From Alphaproteobacteria bacterium (GTDB taxonomy: Bacteria > Pseudomonadota > Alphaproteobacteria > Micavibrionales > Micavibrionaceae), in the NCBI GenBank assembly GCA_016125135.1, contig WGMJ01000008.1, positions 1 to 44,413 on the forward strand: DNA of 44,413 bases, read 5' to 3'. The position numbers and the translations under genes are program-made. Shown here piece after piece: positions 6,708 through 15,891 of this stretch (its first letter is position 1; every line of letters begins with the position of its first letter). Under the pieces are notes generated by a model. That model was not told where the DNA came from and searched no databases. It saw only the letters and a program-made list of their open reading frames with translations.

Positions 6708-8873
6708 TTAAGGAGTGGGGGCCGCTACTGTCGGCGCGCTTTTGGGTTGCGTCTTCAGCGAAACGTCATATCCCAGCCTGTCTTCGAATATATGGATTGC
6801 CGCCGAGCGCTGGCGCGCCTTCTTGCGGACGGCCTCGAACCGCGCTGCCGATCCACCATGGCCGCTCGACATATCTGTACGAAGGAAGAAGGGCCCGCCT
6901 TGTCCGACCTCTCTAAGTCTGGCAATAAACTTTTGTGGTTCCCAGTAGCCAACGCGCGGGTCTGTCAGGCCTGTCTCTGCGTAAATCAGCGGGTATTGCT
7001 GGTCCTTCACGTTGCTGTAAGGGCAATAATCTTTCATGCGGAAATAGGCATCTTTACTTGTAATCGGGTTGCCCCATTCGTCCCATTCGCCGGCGGTTAG
7101 CGGAAGGCTTGCATCGAGCATTGTGTTCATAACATCAACGAATGCCACACCGGGTAACACAGCGCCCCAAAGGTCAGGCCGCTGGTTTGCGGAAGCGCCC
7201 ATTAACATGCCGCCTGCAGAAGCGCCTTCAATAATGATTTTGCCCTTTTGCCCGTAGCCCATGTCTACAAGTGCTCCGGCAGCATCGGCAAAATCATTAA
7301 AGGTATTTTGTTTGTGCTCTCTCCGCCCGTTAATATGGTGCACTTTACCCATTTCACTCCCGCCACGTATGTGGGCGATTGCATAAACAATGCCGCGGTC
7401 AACCAGCGAAATATTGCTGGGCGAGAAAGAGGTGTCCATGCTCAGGCCATGGCTGCCGTAGCCGTAGAGGTAAAGCGGTGCTGTCCCATCGGCTGGTGTA
7501 TCATGGCGACGGAGAATACTGACAGGTACCTGCGCACCATCACGGGCCGAAATTAAGTGATGCTCTATAACATAGTCATCAGGGTTGTGGCCGTTTGGCA
7601 GGACTTTCTGCTTAAGGAGGTCCTCTTGTTTTGTTACAAGATTAAAGTCATATACTTTCTCGGGCATGGCCATTGTTTCGTAATGAACCCGTATTTCCTG
7701 CGTATCATACTCGTAGCTTCCGGCCAGTGTAACTTCGTAAGTGCTGCCCGGGAAATCAAGATCATACCCATTGCCGGCATAGTCAGAAACGCCAACAAAC
7801 GGCAAGCCGTCCTTATAGCCTGTTGAAATAATATGGTCCTTCAGGGTCCGGATACTGGTTGTATATACCCGTGGGTTATAGGGAACAAAATCAACCCAGT
7901 TAGATACACCGGTTGCGTCAACGGGCGTGCGCATAATCTTATTATTTGTAGCGCCGTCTCTGTTTGTAAGAATAAAGAACTCGCCGTCATGGTGATCAAC
8001 GCTATATTCATGCCCTAGCTGGCGTGGTACGAAAGTGGTTGCCTTTGTGCCAAAGGGGGCGTTGGCAGGAATATATTGTGTTTCGCTGGTATCACTGCTT
8101 TCGTTACTGTTAATAAGAACATATTCGCCTGACTGTGTTTCACCCAACGACATATGGTAGGTTTCTTCCGGCTCTGTATAGACCACAACGTCATTGGCGG
8201 GGTCAGTGCCCAACTGGTGGCATTTTACGCGGCGTGCTTTCCAGTCTTTATCCATCTCGATGTAGTAAACACAAGAGGAATCTGCCGACCACACAACGCT
8301 GCCTTTTGTATTAGGGACTGTTTCAGGGTATTCAACACCGGTTTCTATGTTTCTAAAACGCAGGCCAAAAAATTCCGATCCTTCGCTATCAACAGTATAG
8401 GCAACCAGTTCCTGGTTGGGGCTATGTTTCATTGTGCCCAGTTTAAAGAAGTTTTTTCCAACACTTTCCTGATCACCGTCAAGGATCATCTGCTCCTGTC
8501 CGGTTTGAAGATGGCGGCGTTTAAAGAAAGGATATTGTCCGCCTTTGCGAAACGCGCTCCAATATTCCCATTCGCCATCTTTTTTCGGGATGGATGAATC
8601 ATCTTCAATAATGCGACCGCGAATTTCTTGTTCTACGGTGTCGGTCAGAGGTGCGAATTTGCTTTCAAAATCCGTAACGTATGCATTTTCTGCTTCAAGC
8701 GCTGCACGAATTTCCGGCTCGAGGAGCGTCGGGTCCTGGAGCATGGCTTCCCAGTCTTTGCTCCGCATCCAGTGGTAAGGGTCAATAACGGTATCGCCAT
8801 GATGTGTAGCGCTATGGAATTCTTTTTTTGCGGCTGGCGGCTGTACCGGCGTTGATGGTGACGCTTGGCTCAT
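6708..8873 (-). CDS. ptrB: Oligopeptidase B (protease II, prolyl oligopeptidase family S9A)
   Basis: This 721-residue cytoplasmic serine peptidase cleaves short peptides after basic residues. The N-terminal part is the seven-bladed propeller and the C-terminal part is the alpha/beta hydrolase. The catalytic triad is visible: S552 in EGASAGG, D638 in TGLTDPRVGYWEP and H672 in SSGHGG, spaced 86 and 34 residues apart as in the family. The block GEWDEWGNP is typical of oligopeptidase B. A Pro/Ala-rich N-terminal leader and a C-terminal Pro/Ala tail flank the conserved part. It is monocistronic and converges on HU. Confidence 0.93.
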   Translation of the reverse strand: MSQASPSTPVQPPAAKKEFHSATHHGDTVIDPYHWMRSKDWEAMLQDPTLLEPEIRAALEAENAYVTDFESKFAPLTDTVEQEIRGRIIEDDSSIPKKDGEWEYWSAFRKGGQYPFFKRRHLQTGQEQMILDGDQESVGKNFFKLGTMKHSPNQELVAYTVDSEGSEFFGLRFRNIETGVEYPETVPNTKGSVVWSADSSCVYYIEMDKDWKARRVKCHQLGTDPANDVVVYTEPEETYHMSLGETQSGEYVLINSNESSDTSETQYIPANAPFGTKATTFVPRQLGHEYSVDHHDGEFFILTNRDGATNNKIMRTPVDATGVSNWVDFVPYNPRVYTTSIRTLKDHIISTGYKDGLPFVGVSDYAGNGYDLDFPGSTYEVTLAGSYEYDTQEIRVHYETMAMPEKVYDFNLVTKQEDLLKQKVLPNGHNPDDYVIEHHLISARDGAQVPVSILRRHDTPADGTAPLYLYGYGSHGLSMDTSFSPSNISLVDRGIVYAIAHIRGGSEMGKVHHINGRREHKQNTFNDFADAAGALVDMGYGQKGKIIIEGASAGGMLMGASANQRPDLWGAVLPGVAFVDVMNTMLDASLPLTAGEWDEWGNPITSKDAYFRMKDYCPYSNVKDQQYPLIYAETGLTDPRVGYWEPQKFIARLREVGQGGPFFLRTDMSSGHGGSAARFEAVRKKARQRSAAIHIFEDRLGYDVSLKTQPKSAPTVAAPTP

Positions 8874-8971
8874 ATTAAACTCTCCCTGACTATGAATATG
8901 GCCTAACTTAAGTGACCATTTTACGGAAGGTCAAGGAAAAACCGGTTCGCGACGCGGTATATTAACCTTTA

Positions 8972-9568
8972 TTAACGCGGAGGCGCTGGTGGTGCCCAGT
9001 CAGGCGCGACATCGGGGTCACCTTCTTTTATTTTTCTTACAAATGCGCTGCTGGAGTAAAACTCCTTCTCGGCACAAGGAATCAGCATTACAAGGTCAAC
9101 ATATTCGGAACCATGTACCTTTGTGCCGAAATAATCATCACCTTTGAAAAGTATATTGGCATGAATAGCTTGTAAAATTGTTTCATGCGCAAATTCATCG
9201 GAAATTATAACTGCGTCTACACTTTCATCGCTGGCAACCTCGCCAGTACGCTTTAGCTCATGTACGTAGGGTTTTTCTTCACCCTTTAATTCGCGGATTG
9301 TGCGATCCGAAGCAACAATAACAATCAGATGATCACAATTCGCTTTTGCGTCGTTGAAGAACGAGGAGTGACCCGGGTGAACAAGGTCAAAAGCACCACT
9401 TGTAATGCCGATAATCGCTTGCGGATTTTCCACGCGCCATGCAGCGACTTGTTGTACAAGGCCTTCAAGGTCACGTGCCTTCTTTGTATAGGAGAGAATG
9501 GGACCTTCGCGCTTTGCAGCAACAACTTGCCCGAATTCGTCTCTCATTCCTGCTGGCCTGTCCGTCAT
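8972..9568 (-). CDS. Cytidylyltransferase-fold nucleotidyltransferase (HldE/RfaE C-domain type)
   Basis: This 198-residue protein has the nucleotidyltransferase signature GAFDLVHPGH (HxGH nucleotide site) at about residues 57-66, then IVIVASDRTIRELKG, FKGDDYF and SSSAFVRKI, in the order seen in HldE domain II and glycerol-3-phosphate cytidylyltransferases. Such enzymes activate a sugar or alcohol phosphate with a nucleoside triphosphate. The N-terminal 45 residues and the Pro-rich tail (PDWAPPAPPR) are outside the fold. There is no linked sugar kinase or isomerase, so the substrate is unknown. ATG 9568 lacks a good ribosome site; an internal ATG at residue 8 is an alternative. Confidence 0.8.
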   Translation of the reverse strand: MTDRPAGMRDEFGQVVAAKREGPILSYTKKARDLEGLVQQVAAWRVENPQAIIGITSGAFDLVHPGHSSFFNDAKANCDHLIVIVASDRTIRELKGEEKPYVHELKRTGEVASDESVDAVIISDEFAHETILQAIHANILFKGDDYFGTKVHGSEYVDLVMLIPCAEKEFYSSSAFVRKIKEGDPDVAPDWAPPAPPR

Positions 9569-9609
9569 GAGGGCAGACTAGCGAAAATGGCGAAGGGTAT
9601 GCAAGTAAA

Positions 9610-9636
9610 TTGGCGGGCAGGGGGGGATTCGAACCC
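9610..9636 (-). repeat. Second copy of the tRNA-Ser 3' end
   Basis: These 27 bases are identical to 9703-9729, the acceptor 3' strand and T-arm of the adjacent tRNA-Ser including CCA, in the same orientation and 93 bases further downstream. The rest of a tRNA is absent. A 7-base hairpin (GCACGAC/GTCGTGC, 9640-9656) lies beside it, and a further T-loop-like TTCGAA segment is at 9675-9680. A duplicated tRNA 3' end is typical of an integration scar (att site) or a decayed tRNA copy. Confidence 0.75.
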
Positions 9637-9703
9637 GCCGCACGACTTTGTCGTGCTGTTATAAACCTGGGGGGTTCGAATAACTGAGTCTTGGAGAGTA
9701 ATT

Positions 9704-9795
9704 TGGCGGGCAGGGGGGGATTCGAACCCCCGATGAGCTTGCGCCCATACCGGTTTTCGAGACCAGCGCATTCAACCACTCTGCCACCTGCCCGC
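9704..9795 (-). tRNA. tRNA-Ser (anticodon CGA)
   Basis: This is a 92-base class II tRNA with encoded CCA. The acceptor stem GCGGGCA pairs with TGCCCGC. The anticodon stem CTGGT/ACCGG encloses loop CTCGAAA with anticodon CGA, reading UCG serine codons. A long variable arm (TATGGGCGCAAGCTCATC) identifies serine, and the T-arm carries GGTTCGAATCC. A minus-strand promoter sits just upstream. Confidence 0.95.
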
Positions 9796-9806
9796 ACGAA
9801 ACCCAT

Positions 9807-9835
9807 CATGTAGCAAAGAGTTGCTGTTTTTTCAA
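9807..9835 (-). promoter_or_regulatory. Promoter of tRNA-Ser
   Basis: On the minus strand, TTGAAA (9830-9835) and TACATG (9807-9812) are separated by 17 bases, placing the start about five bases before the mature tRNA end. Confidence 0.5.
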
Positions 9836-9914
9836 TCAGTCGGCCTCAGAAGGGTTATTTTTCTTTATTCACGTTGTTTTTTTGCCTATGTTATATCCAG
9901 AAAAAGGAAAAGCG

Positions 9915-10661
9915 ATGCCAATACAATACTGTTCTATTACCGGTGCAGATGACGCGGTTGATGTAAGTGATTTAAACGCTATTGCGCAACAATACCCGTT
10001 TGTTGAATGGGCTATTTTATTGCTGCAGGCGCAGGCAGGGCAGTCACGCTTCCCGACAACTGAGTGGATCGAGAGATTCTCTTTGAATAACGAATGCGCC
10101 AACGCGGCCATGCATTTGTGCGATGACGCGTTTCTGGGGTTTGTTGAAGGCAAGCGCGAAGTATTCGAACTGATGCAGGGTTTTAACCGTATCCAGCTCA
10201 ATCTGAAATTCGGGGATGTCAAAGGCAGGTTTGACGAAGGGGAACTTGTTGCACGAGTGAAGGAAGCGCCGCGCTGGCAATTTATTCTCCAGTACGCAAA
10301 GGGCAACGAACATTTGCTACCTAAATTTGTGGACGTACCAAACCATGCTGTATTGTTTGATGAGTCAGCGGGGCGTGGCGAGCTGCCTGAAGGTTGGCAG
10401 GCGCCTATTGCAGGGCATTTCTGTGGTTATGCTGGCGGGTTGAACCCAGCCAATGTCGGGCAGAACCTTGAAATTATCTCGAAAGTGGCACCGAACTACA
10501 CAACATGGATCGACATGGAAACGGGCGTTCGTGATGTCGAAAAAGAAGGCGACAAGATAATCAGGGATGAGTTTAATTTGGATAAAGTGCGCAGTGTTCT
10601 TGCAACCGCGCAGCCTTATGTTGTTTCAGCGCCTGCAAACACGCTTGTTGCCAAAAGATAA
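9915..10661 (+). CDS. Phosphoribosylanthranilate isomerase-like (TrpF-like) TIM-barrel protein
   Basis: The start at ATG 9915, preceded by AAAAGGAAAAG, gives 248 residues. It resembles a stretched TrpF: a cysteine early in strand 1 (YCSIT, C6), an aspartate in LFDESAGRGELPEGW (D149, matching the TrpF LLD...GGTG...W block), the phosphate-binding GYAGGLNPANV (171-181) and WIDMETGVRD (198-207, matching VDVSSGVE). Both catalytic Cys and Asp are therefore retained, but spacing and much of the barrel diverge. No other trp biosynthesis gene is nearby. It may be a paralogue with a different substrate rather than the housekeeping TrpF. Confidence 0.68.
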   Translation: MPIQYCSITGADDAVDVSDLNAIAQQYPFVEWAILLLQAQAGQSRFPTTEWIERFSLNNECANAAMHLCDDAFLGFVEGKREVFELMQGFNRIQLNLKFGDVKGRFDEGELVARVKEAPRWQFILQYAKGNEHLLPKFVDVPNHAVLFDESAGRGELPEGWQAPIAGHFCGYAGGLNPANVGQNLEIISKVAPNYTTWIDMETGVRDVEKEGDKIIRDEFNLDKVRSVLATAQPYVVSAPANTLVAKR

Positions 10662-10668
10662 TTACAAA

Positions 10669-13338
10669 TTATACGAGTGATTTAAGGGCGTAAATAAGCT
10701 CCAGCGCTTCACGCGGACTTAGTGCATCGGGGCTGATGCTGTTCAGCTTTTCAATAAGCGCGGTGTTATCATTTATTTGTGGTTTGTTAAAATCAGGCGG
10801 CGATTGCAACGTGGCTGTTGTATTTTCACTACTTCCCTCGTTCTTCTTCTCAAGCGCGGTGAGCACATCCTGCGCACGGGCGGTTACACTTGCGGGTAAG
10901 CCTGCCAGCTCGGCAACATGAATACCGTAAGACCTGTCAGCAGCGCCGGCTTTTACTTCATGAAGGAACACAATATCACCGTTCCATTCCTTCACCGCCA
11001 TTGAATAAGAGGTGAGGGCGGGTAGCGTTTCTTTTAACTGGTTTAATTCGTGGTAGTGAGTTGCGAAGAGTGTACGACATTGCAGCTTTTCGTGTAGGTA
11101 TTCAAGCGCGGCCCAGGCAATTGATAGCCCGTCAAAGGTGGCTGTGCCGCGGCCTATTTCATCGAGAATAACAAAAGAACGCGCGGTTGACTGGTTGAGG
11201 ATTGCGGCGGTTTCAACCATCTCGACCATAAAGGTAGAATGGCCTCGTGCAAGGTCGTCGGATGCGCCAACACGGCTAAAGAGCCTGTCAACAAGCCCGA
11301 TGCGGGCCGCTTTCGCGGGAACAAAAGACCCCATCTGCGCCAGAATAATAATGAGTGCATTCTGCCGTAGGAACGTTGATTTACCCGCCATGTTCGGGCC
11401 CGTTAAAAGCCAGATGCGCTCTGCATTATCAATCTTACAATTATTCGGGATAAAGCCTGCAGCCTTCTGGCGCAAGGCATGCTCCACAACGGGGTGCCGC
11501 CCGCCTTGAATATCAATGAGTGGTTCATCACAAATCTCGGGGCATACATAGTTCTCTTCACGGGCCAGTATTGCAAGGCTTGTAAACATATCAAGCTGGT
11601 TCAGCGCTTCTGCCGTTTGTGAAAGTGATGCGGCAAGCTCCATGGTTTCTTGCACAAATTCATCAAACAAAGCGAGTTCGATGCCCAGTGATTTCTCGGC
11701 GGCAGAAGAAATATCACGCTCGAGGGTGGCAAGGTCAGGCGTTGTGAAGCGTACAGCATTGGCCATTGTCTGGCGGTGAATGAAATCGGTATTATTCATC
11801 ATCACATCAGCGCGCTTGGCGGGCACTTCGATAAAATAGCCCAGCACGTTGTTGTAAGTAATCTTCAAACTATCGATACCGGTTTTTTTAATATACTGGC
11901 CCTGCAATTGCGCAATCAAACGCTGCGAGTCATCCCGCATCAAGCGCAGCTCATCCAGATTTTTTGCGTAGCCTTGTTTAATGAACCCACCATCACGCGC
12001 AAGGAAGGGCAGGTTCTCCGATAAAGCGCGTGTCAGCTTGTCGGCAAAGGCCTGTAGTGCAGGTGGCAGCGCGAGCCCTGCGGCGATGGATGCGAATTCC
12101 TTGTTTTGCTCAAGCAGTAATGTGCCTTGTAATGTTTCGGCGCGGCGCATGCCGTCTTTTAGCGCGGCAAGGTCACGTGGTGAGCCACGGCCAACGCTCA
12201 GGCGGGCAAGTGCGCGCTCCATGTCAGGGCTTGTGCGTAATGTTTCGCGCAATGTTTCGGCGAGTTTATTATTCTCGAAAAACAGCGAAACAGTTTTCAG
12301 GCGGTTATTCACTGCGCGGATACTGCAAAGCGGCTGGGCAAGGGCGCTGGCAAGTAATCGTCCGCCGCCTGCGGTCAGTGTGCGGTCAATTACAGAGAGT
12401 AAGCTGCCTGCTTTTTCACCGGTGATTGTTTTGTGTAGTTCAAGGTTGCGGCGCGTTGCAGGGTCAATCAGCATAAAATCATTGTTATGTTGCTGAGAGG
12501 GAGCGGCGAGGCGGGGTAGCTTCTCTTTTTGTGTATGCGCGGCATAGCGTAAAAGCGCACCGGCAGCAGATATTTCAGCGGGCGTAAAATCACCGAAGCT
12601 ACTGAAGTTTTTTGTATCATAAAAAGTGCAAAGGTTTTTCTCGGCAGTTGCTGTATCAAAATAAAGCGGGGATTGGCGGGTAAATACGCCTTCAAAGCGC
12701 GTTTCCAGTGCTTCCTGCTTGGGTAAATTATCACTGAGCAGAATTTCCTTCGCATCAAGCGCGGCGAGGGCGGGTAGCAGATCTTCCAGTGTTTTACAGG
12801 CGCGGGTGAAGAAGGCACCGGTTGAAAGGTCAAGCCAAGCCAGCCCCCATTCATTTTTGATCAGGCTGATTGCGCTGAGGAAGTTATTGGCCTTGGCATC
12901 AAGTAAATTATCTTCGGTCAGGGTGCCGGCTGTTATCACACGCACAACATCACGCCTCACAAGTGCTTTATCCCCGCCGCGTTTTTTTGCCTCTTCGGGC
13001 GTTTCCATCTGCTCGCAAATAGCAACCTTGAAACCCGCTTTAATCAGCTTTGCGACATAGGGCTCGCAGGCATGAAAGGGAACACCGCACATGGCAATAT
13101 CATCGCCCTGGCTTTTGCCACGGCGTGTCAGCGTGATATCCAGCACGCGCGAGGCCTTCTCGGCATCTTCATAGAACAGCTCGTAAAAGTCACCCATGCG
13201 GTAAAAAAGCAGACAATCAGGGTATTGCAGCTTGGTGGCGTGGTATTGCGCCATCATGGGTGTATGGCCCGCCGCGATGAAATCCTCAACGGTTTCAGGC
13301 TCCAGAACACTGGCAAAAAGGGCAGTTTGTTGGGGCAT
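10669..13338 (-). CDS. mutS: DNA mismatch repair protein MutS
   Basis: This 889-residue protein recognises base mismatches and small loops and uses ATP to recruit MutL. The N-terminal mismatch-binding domain has the Phe-x-Glu motif in FYRMGDFYELFYEDA. The C-terminal ABC-type ATPase shows Walker A TGPNMAGKST (K653), Walker B VILDEIGRGT and the switch histidine region LFATHYHEL. The full-length family size is about 850-900. The gene diverges from the unknown gene at 13426; a short inverted repeat lies just ahead of its start. Its stop is eight bases from the convergent TrpF-like gene. Confidence 0.97.
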   Translation of the reverse strand: MPQQTALFASVLEPETVEDFIAAGHTPMMAQYHATKLQYPDCLLFYRMGDFYELFYEDAEKASRVLDITLTRRGKSQGDDIAMCGVPFHACEPYVAKLIKAGFKVAICEQMETPEEAKKRGGDKALVRRDVVRVITAGTLTEDNLLDAKANNFLSAISLIKNEWGLAWLDLSTGAFFTRACKTLEDLLPALAALDAKEILLSDNLPKQEALETRFEGVFTRQSPLYFDTATAEKNLCTFYDTKNFSSFGDFTPAEISAAGALLRYAAHTQKEKLPRLAAPSQQHNNDFMLIDPATRRNLELHKTITGEKAGSLLSVIDRTLTAGGGRLLASALAQPLCSIRAVNNRLKTVSLFFENNKLAETLRETLRTSPDMERALARLSVGRGSPRDLAALKDGMRRAETLQGTLLLEQNKEFASIAAGLALPPALQAFADKLTRALSENLPFLARDGGFIKQGYAKNLDELRLMRDDSQRLIAQLQGQYIKKTGIDSLKITYNNVLGYFIEVPAKRADVMMNNTDFIHRQTMANAVRFTTPDLATLERDISSAAEKSLGIELALFDEFVQETMELAASLSQTAEALNQLDMFTSLAILAREENYVCPEICDEPLIDIQGGRHPVVEHALRQKAAGFIPNNCKIDNAERIWLLTGPNMAGKSTFLRQNALIIILAQMGSFVPAKAARIGLVDRLFSRVGASDDLARGHSTFMVEMVETAAILNQSTARSFVILDEIGRGTATFDGLSIAWAALEYLHEKLQCRTLFATHYHELNQLKETLPALTSYSMAVKEWNGDIVFLHEVKAGAADRSYGIHVAELAGLPASVTARAQDVLTALEKKNEGSSENTTATLQSPPDFNKPQINDNTALIEKLNSISPDALSPREALELIYALKSLV

Positions 13339-13349
13339 ACAGCCTTTAT

Positions 13350-13391
13350 AGCCAATTTTGGCTTGTTTTGCAGAAAAATATCAAATAATAT
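13350..13391 (+). promoter_or_regulatory. Inverted repeat and promoter between mutS and the gene at 13426
   Basis: AGCCAA-TT-TTGGCT (13350-13363) is a 6-base inverted repeat 12 bases upstream of the mutS start. Overlapping it, TTGTTT (13363-13368) and TAATAT (13386-13391), 17-base spacer, form a rightward promoter candidate for the 13426 gene. Confidence 0.45.
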
Positions 13392-13425
13392 GGAAAGAAA
13401 AACAAAGATATAAACAGGGAAATCA

Positions 13426-13980
13426 ATGAATACGTCCTCAAAAAACCTATCAGCTGATGCACGCCGCAGAATTACTGAGGCTAAGGCCATTATTCTGAGC
13501 GTCGATTTTAGGGAGCTTGGCGGGGCCGAGGCACATGATGAATTTATGCGTGTTACGAAGTTATTGCGTTTGAATGTAGCAGATCAAAACGATGGCCTTG
13601 ATATTGATGAGATTGCCGTGAGCGATGCTTTGTTACAGCAGGCGGATCCCGAACTGACTGCTGCTGGATATAAAGCTAATCGCCATTTAATGGCGTTTGA
13701 TACAGCATCTGAGAAATTAAAAGAAACTGTTCAATATATGCAGCAGGCGGCAAAAATGTGTGAGGCAGAAGATAGTGCCCAAACATTGGAAAATTTTATG
13801 GCCGAGCTGGGTGCAAAAATTGAAGATGTTAATGAATGGGTTGCAAAAGCAGGCCTTCCCGGTGTGTCAGAGAAGTTTTGTCAGGTCAGTCGCGTTCATC
13901 CGCAGTTCGTACAATCGCTGGCTAAATTAAGTATGTTGATAAACGAAACAAACGGCAGCCAGACTTTACGGCTCGCCTAA
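13426..13980 (+). CDS. Unknown alpha-helical protein
   Basis: This 184-residue, acidic, soluble protein is predicted mostly helical by eye (long runs such as ASEKLKETVQYMQQAAKMCEAEDSAQTLENFMAELGAKIEDV). There is no signal peptide, membrane segment or recognisable domain. The ribosome site AGGGA lies five bases before ATG. It diverges from mutS and converges on kup with nine bases between stops. No function can be assigned. Confidence 0.7.
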   Translation: MNTSSKNLSADARRRITEAKAIILSVDFRELGGAEAHDEFMRVTKLLRLNVADQNDGLDIDEIAVSDALLQQADPELTAAGYKANRHLMAFDTASEKLKETVQYMQQAAKMCEAEDSAQTLENFMAELGAKIEDVNEWVAKAGLPGVSEKFCQVSRVHPQFVQSLAKLSMLINETNGSQTLRLA

Positions 13981-13989
13981 AAAACTATC

Positions 13990-15879
13990 TTAAAACTCGA
14001 TCGCTTTACTCAACTCCACAACCCTGTTCGGCGGGATGCGGAAATATTCATATGTATTGGCCGAATTGCGGTTCAGGAAGTCAAAAAGCTTTGCGCGGAT
14101 CGATGAAATATTACGCCGTTCGGCCGGAGTCATACGGATGCGCCCCATAAAGAACGTGGTGTTATCAATATCAACGTGCAAATCATGCGCTTCAGCCAGC
14201 TTCAGCCCCAGCGGTATGTTTGGCTCCTGCATATAGCCGTAGCGCAAAATGACCTTATAAACGCCGGGCATCAGGCCCACGACGCTGATCCGGTCTTTCG
14301 GGTATACGCGCGGCACGTGTTCGTTAACAACGCTCAGGAATATCACTTGCTCATGGCGGACCTTGTTGTGATCAACGTTCAGGCTGAAGGTCATTGGCAC
14401 ACGGTCAAAATCGGTCGAGAAATACATGTAAACTGCCGAGCCGGGCACTTTGGGGAGCATGTCGATATCATGCTTGCGGAAATACTGGCCCCATGGTGCC
14501 GCGTCTTTGGCAATCTGGTTGTACATGACTTTGCGGCCCTTTTTCCATGTCGTCATGATGGTAAACAGCAATGCACCAATCAGGATTGGTAACCATGCAC
14601 CGTGCGGGATCTTCAATATGTTCGCGCTCAGGAACGGAATTTCAAAACTTAGGAAAAGGATAGTAATGGCAATGGTGAGCCAGAGTGGCCAGCGCCATAC
14701 TTTGTAGGTTACAAACGCAAAGAGCGTTGTAGCAACAACCATGTCGCCCGTAACCGCGAGACCATAAGCTGAAGCGAGGTTCTCAGACGAGCGGAACATC
14801 ATAACGAGGAAGATAACGGCAAGGAACAACATCCAGTTAATGCCGGGCATGTATATTTGCCCTTCTTCACTTGCTGTCGTGTGCTTGATTTTATAGCGCG
14901 GCAAATAACCCAGCTGCATTGCCTGATGCGTGACCGAGAACACACCCGAAATAACAGCTTGGGAAGCAATAACTGTTACAATCGTTGCGAAGAAGATCAT
15001 CGGATAAAGGCCCCATTCAGGCACCATCAGGTAGAACGGGTTTTCAACAGCTTCAGGGTTTTTCAGGAGCAAGGCAGACTGGCCAAGATAATTCAGCGCA
15101 AGGCCGGGCAAAACAATTGTAGACCAACCAAGACGAATAGGGCCACGGCCGAAATGCCCGAGGTCGGCATACAGCGCTTCGGCCCCTGTTACACAAAGAA
15201 CAACCGAACCAAGCACCAGCAAAGACTGGCCAGTGCTTTCAAAAAGAAACTTGATGCCATAGAGCGGATTAATAGCCTTGAGAACATCAGGCATGCTGAT
15301 GATATGCCAGATACCAAGCGCACCCAGTACAACAAACCAGAGCAGGGTAATCGGGCCAAACAAAACACCGACGCGTGACGTGCCCTGACTTTGAACCGCA
15401 AAAAGGAATGTCAGGATTATAATCGTGAGCGGCACAATAAACTGGTGTAATTGCGGTGCGGCAACTTCAAGACCTTCAACAGCGGAAAGAACCGAAATGG
15501 CAGGGGTAATCATGCCGTCACCAAAAAAGAGCGTGGCTCCCAGCAGGCCCAAACCGGTTAGAATTGCTTTTTGTGTCCTTTGCCCTTTAACGCGGTCAAG
15601 CAACAGCGCGAGCATTGAGAGAATTCCACCCTCACCACGGTTATCGGCCCGCAGGATAAAGATGACATATTTGATTGTCACAACAGATATCAGTGACCAC
15701 AAAATCAGCGAAGCAATGCCAAAGACGTGGAACTCGTCAATTTTTACACCATGCTCGCCGGCATGGAAGGCCTCTTTCACAGCGTAAAGGGGGCTTGTAC
15801 CGATATCGCCGAAAACCACGCCCAGCGCAGCAAGGGCAAGTATAGGTAAGGGTTGTTTTTGTGTTTGGGAAAGCGCCAT
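13990..15879 (-). CDS. kup: Low-affinity potassium transporter Kup
   Basis: Kup is an inner-membrane K+/H+ symporter of about 630 residues. The start LALAALGVVFGDIGTSPLYAVKEAF is the family signature, followed by twelve hydrophobic segments to about residue 450 and a hydrophilic cytoplasmic C-terminal region. RADNRGEGGILSMLALL lies in the second conserved loop and FGDGMITPAISVLSAVEGLE after it. It lies 12 bases downstream of dut on the same strand, so co-transcription is likely. Confidence 0.95.
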   Translation of the reverse strand: MALSQTQKQPLPILALAALGVVFGDIGTSPLYAVKEAFHAGEHGVKIDEFHVFGIASLILWSLISVVTIKYVIFILRADNRGEGGILSMLALLLDRVKGQRTQKAILTGLGLLGATLFFGDGMITPAISVLSAVEGLEVAAPQLHQFIVPLTIIILTFLFAVQSQGTSRVGVLFGPITLLWFVVLGALGIWHIISMPDVLKAINPLYGIKFLFESTGQSLLVLGSVVLCVTGAEALYADLGHFGRGPIRLGWSTIVLPGLALNYLGQSALLLKNPEAVENPFYLMVPEWGLYPMIFFATIVTVIASQAVISGVFSVTHQAMQLGYLPRYKIKHTTASEEGQIYMPGINWMLFLAVIFLVMMFRSSENLASAYGLAVTGDMVVATTLFAFVTYKVWRWPLWLTIAITILFLSFEIPFLSANILKIPHGAWLPILIGALLFTIMTTWKKGRKVMYNQIAKDAAPWGQYFRKHDIDMLPKVPGSAVYMYFSTDFDRVPMTFSLNVDHNKVRHEQVIFLSVVNEHVPRVYPKDRISVVGLMPGVYKVILRYGYMQEPNIPLGLKLAEAHDLHVDIDNTTFFMGRIRMTPAERRNISSIRAKLFDFLNRNSANTYEYFRIPPNRVVELSKAIEF

Positions 15880-15891
15880 GGAAATTACGCG

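Noticed and set aside
8962-8975. TTAA-CCTTTA-TTAA as a CtrA site
   Set aside because: The spacer is six, not seven, and it overlaps the stop codon of the nucleotidyltransferase gene.
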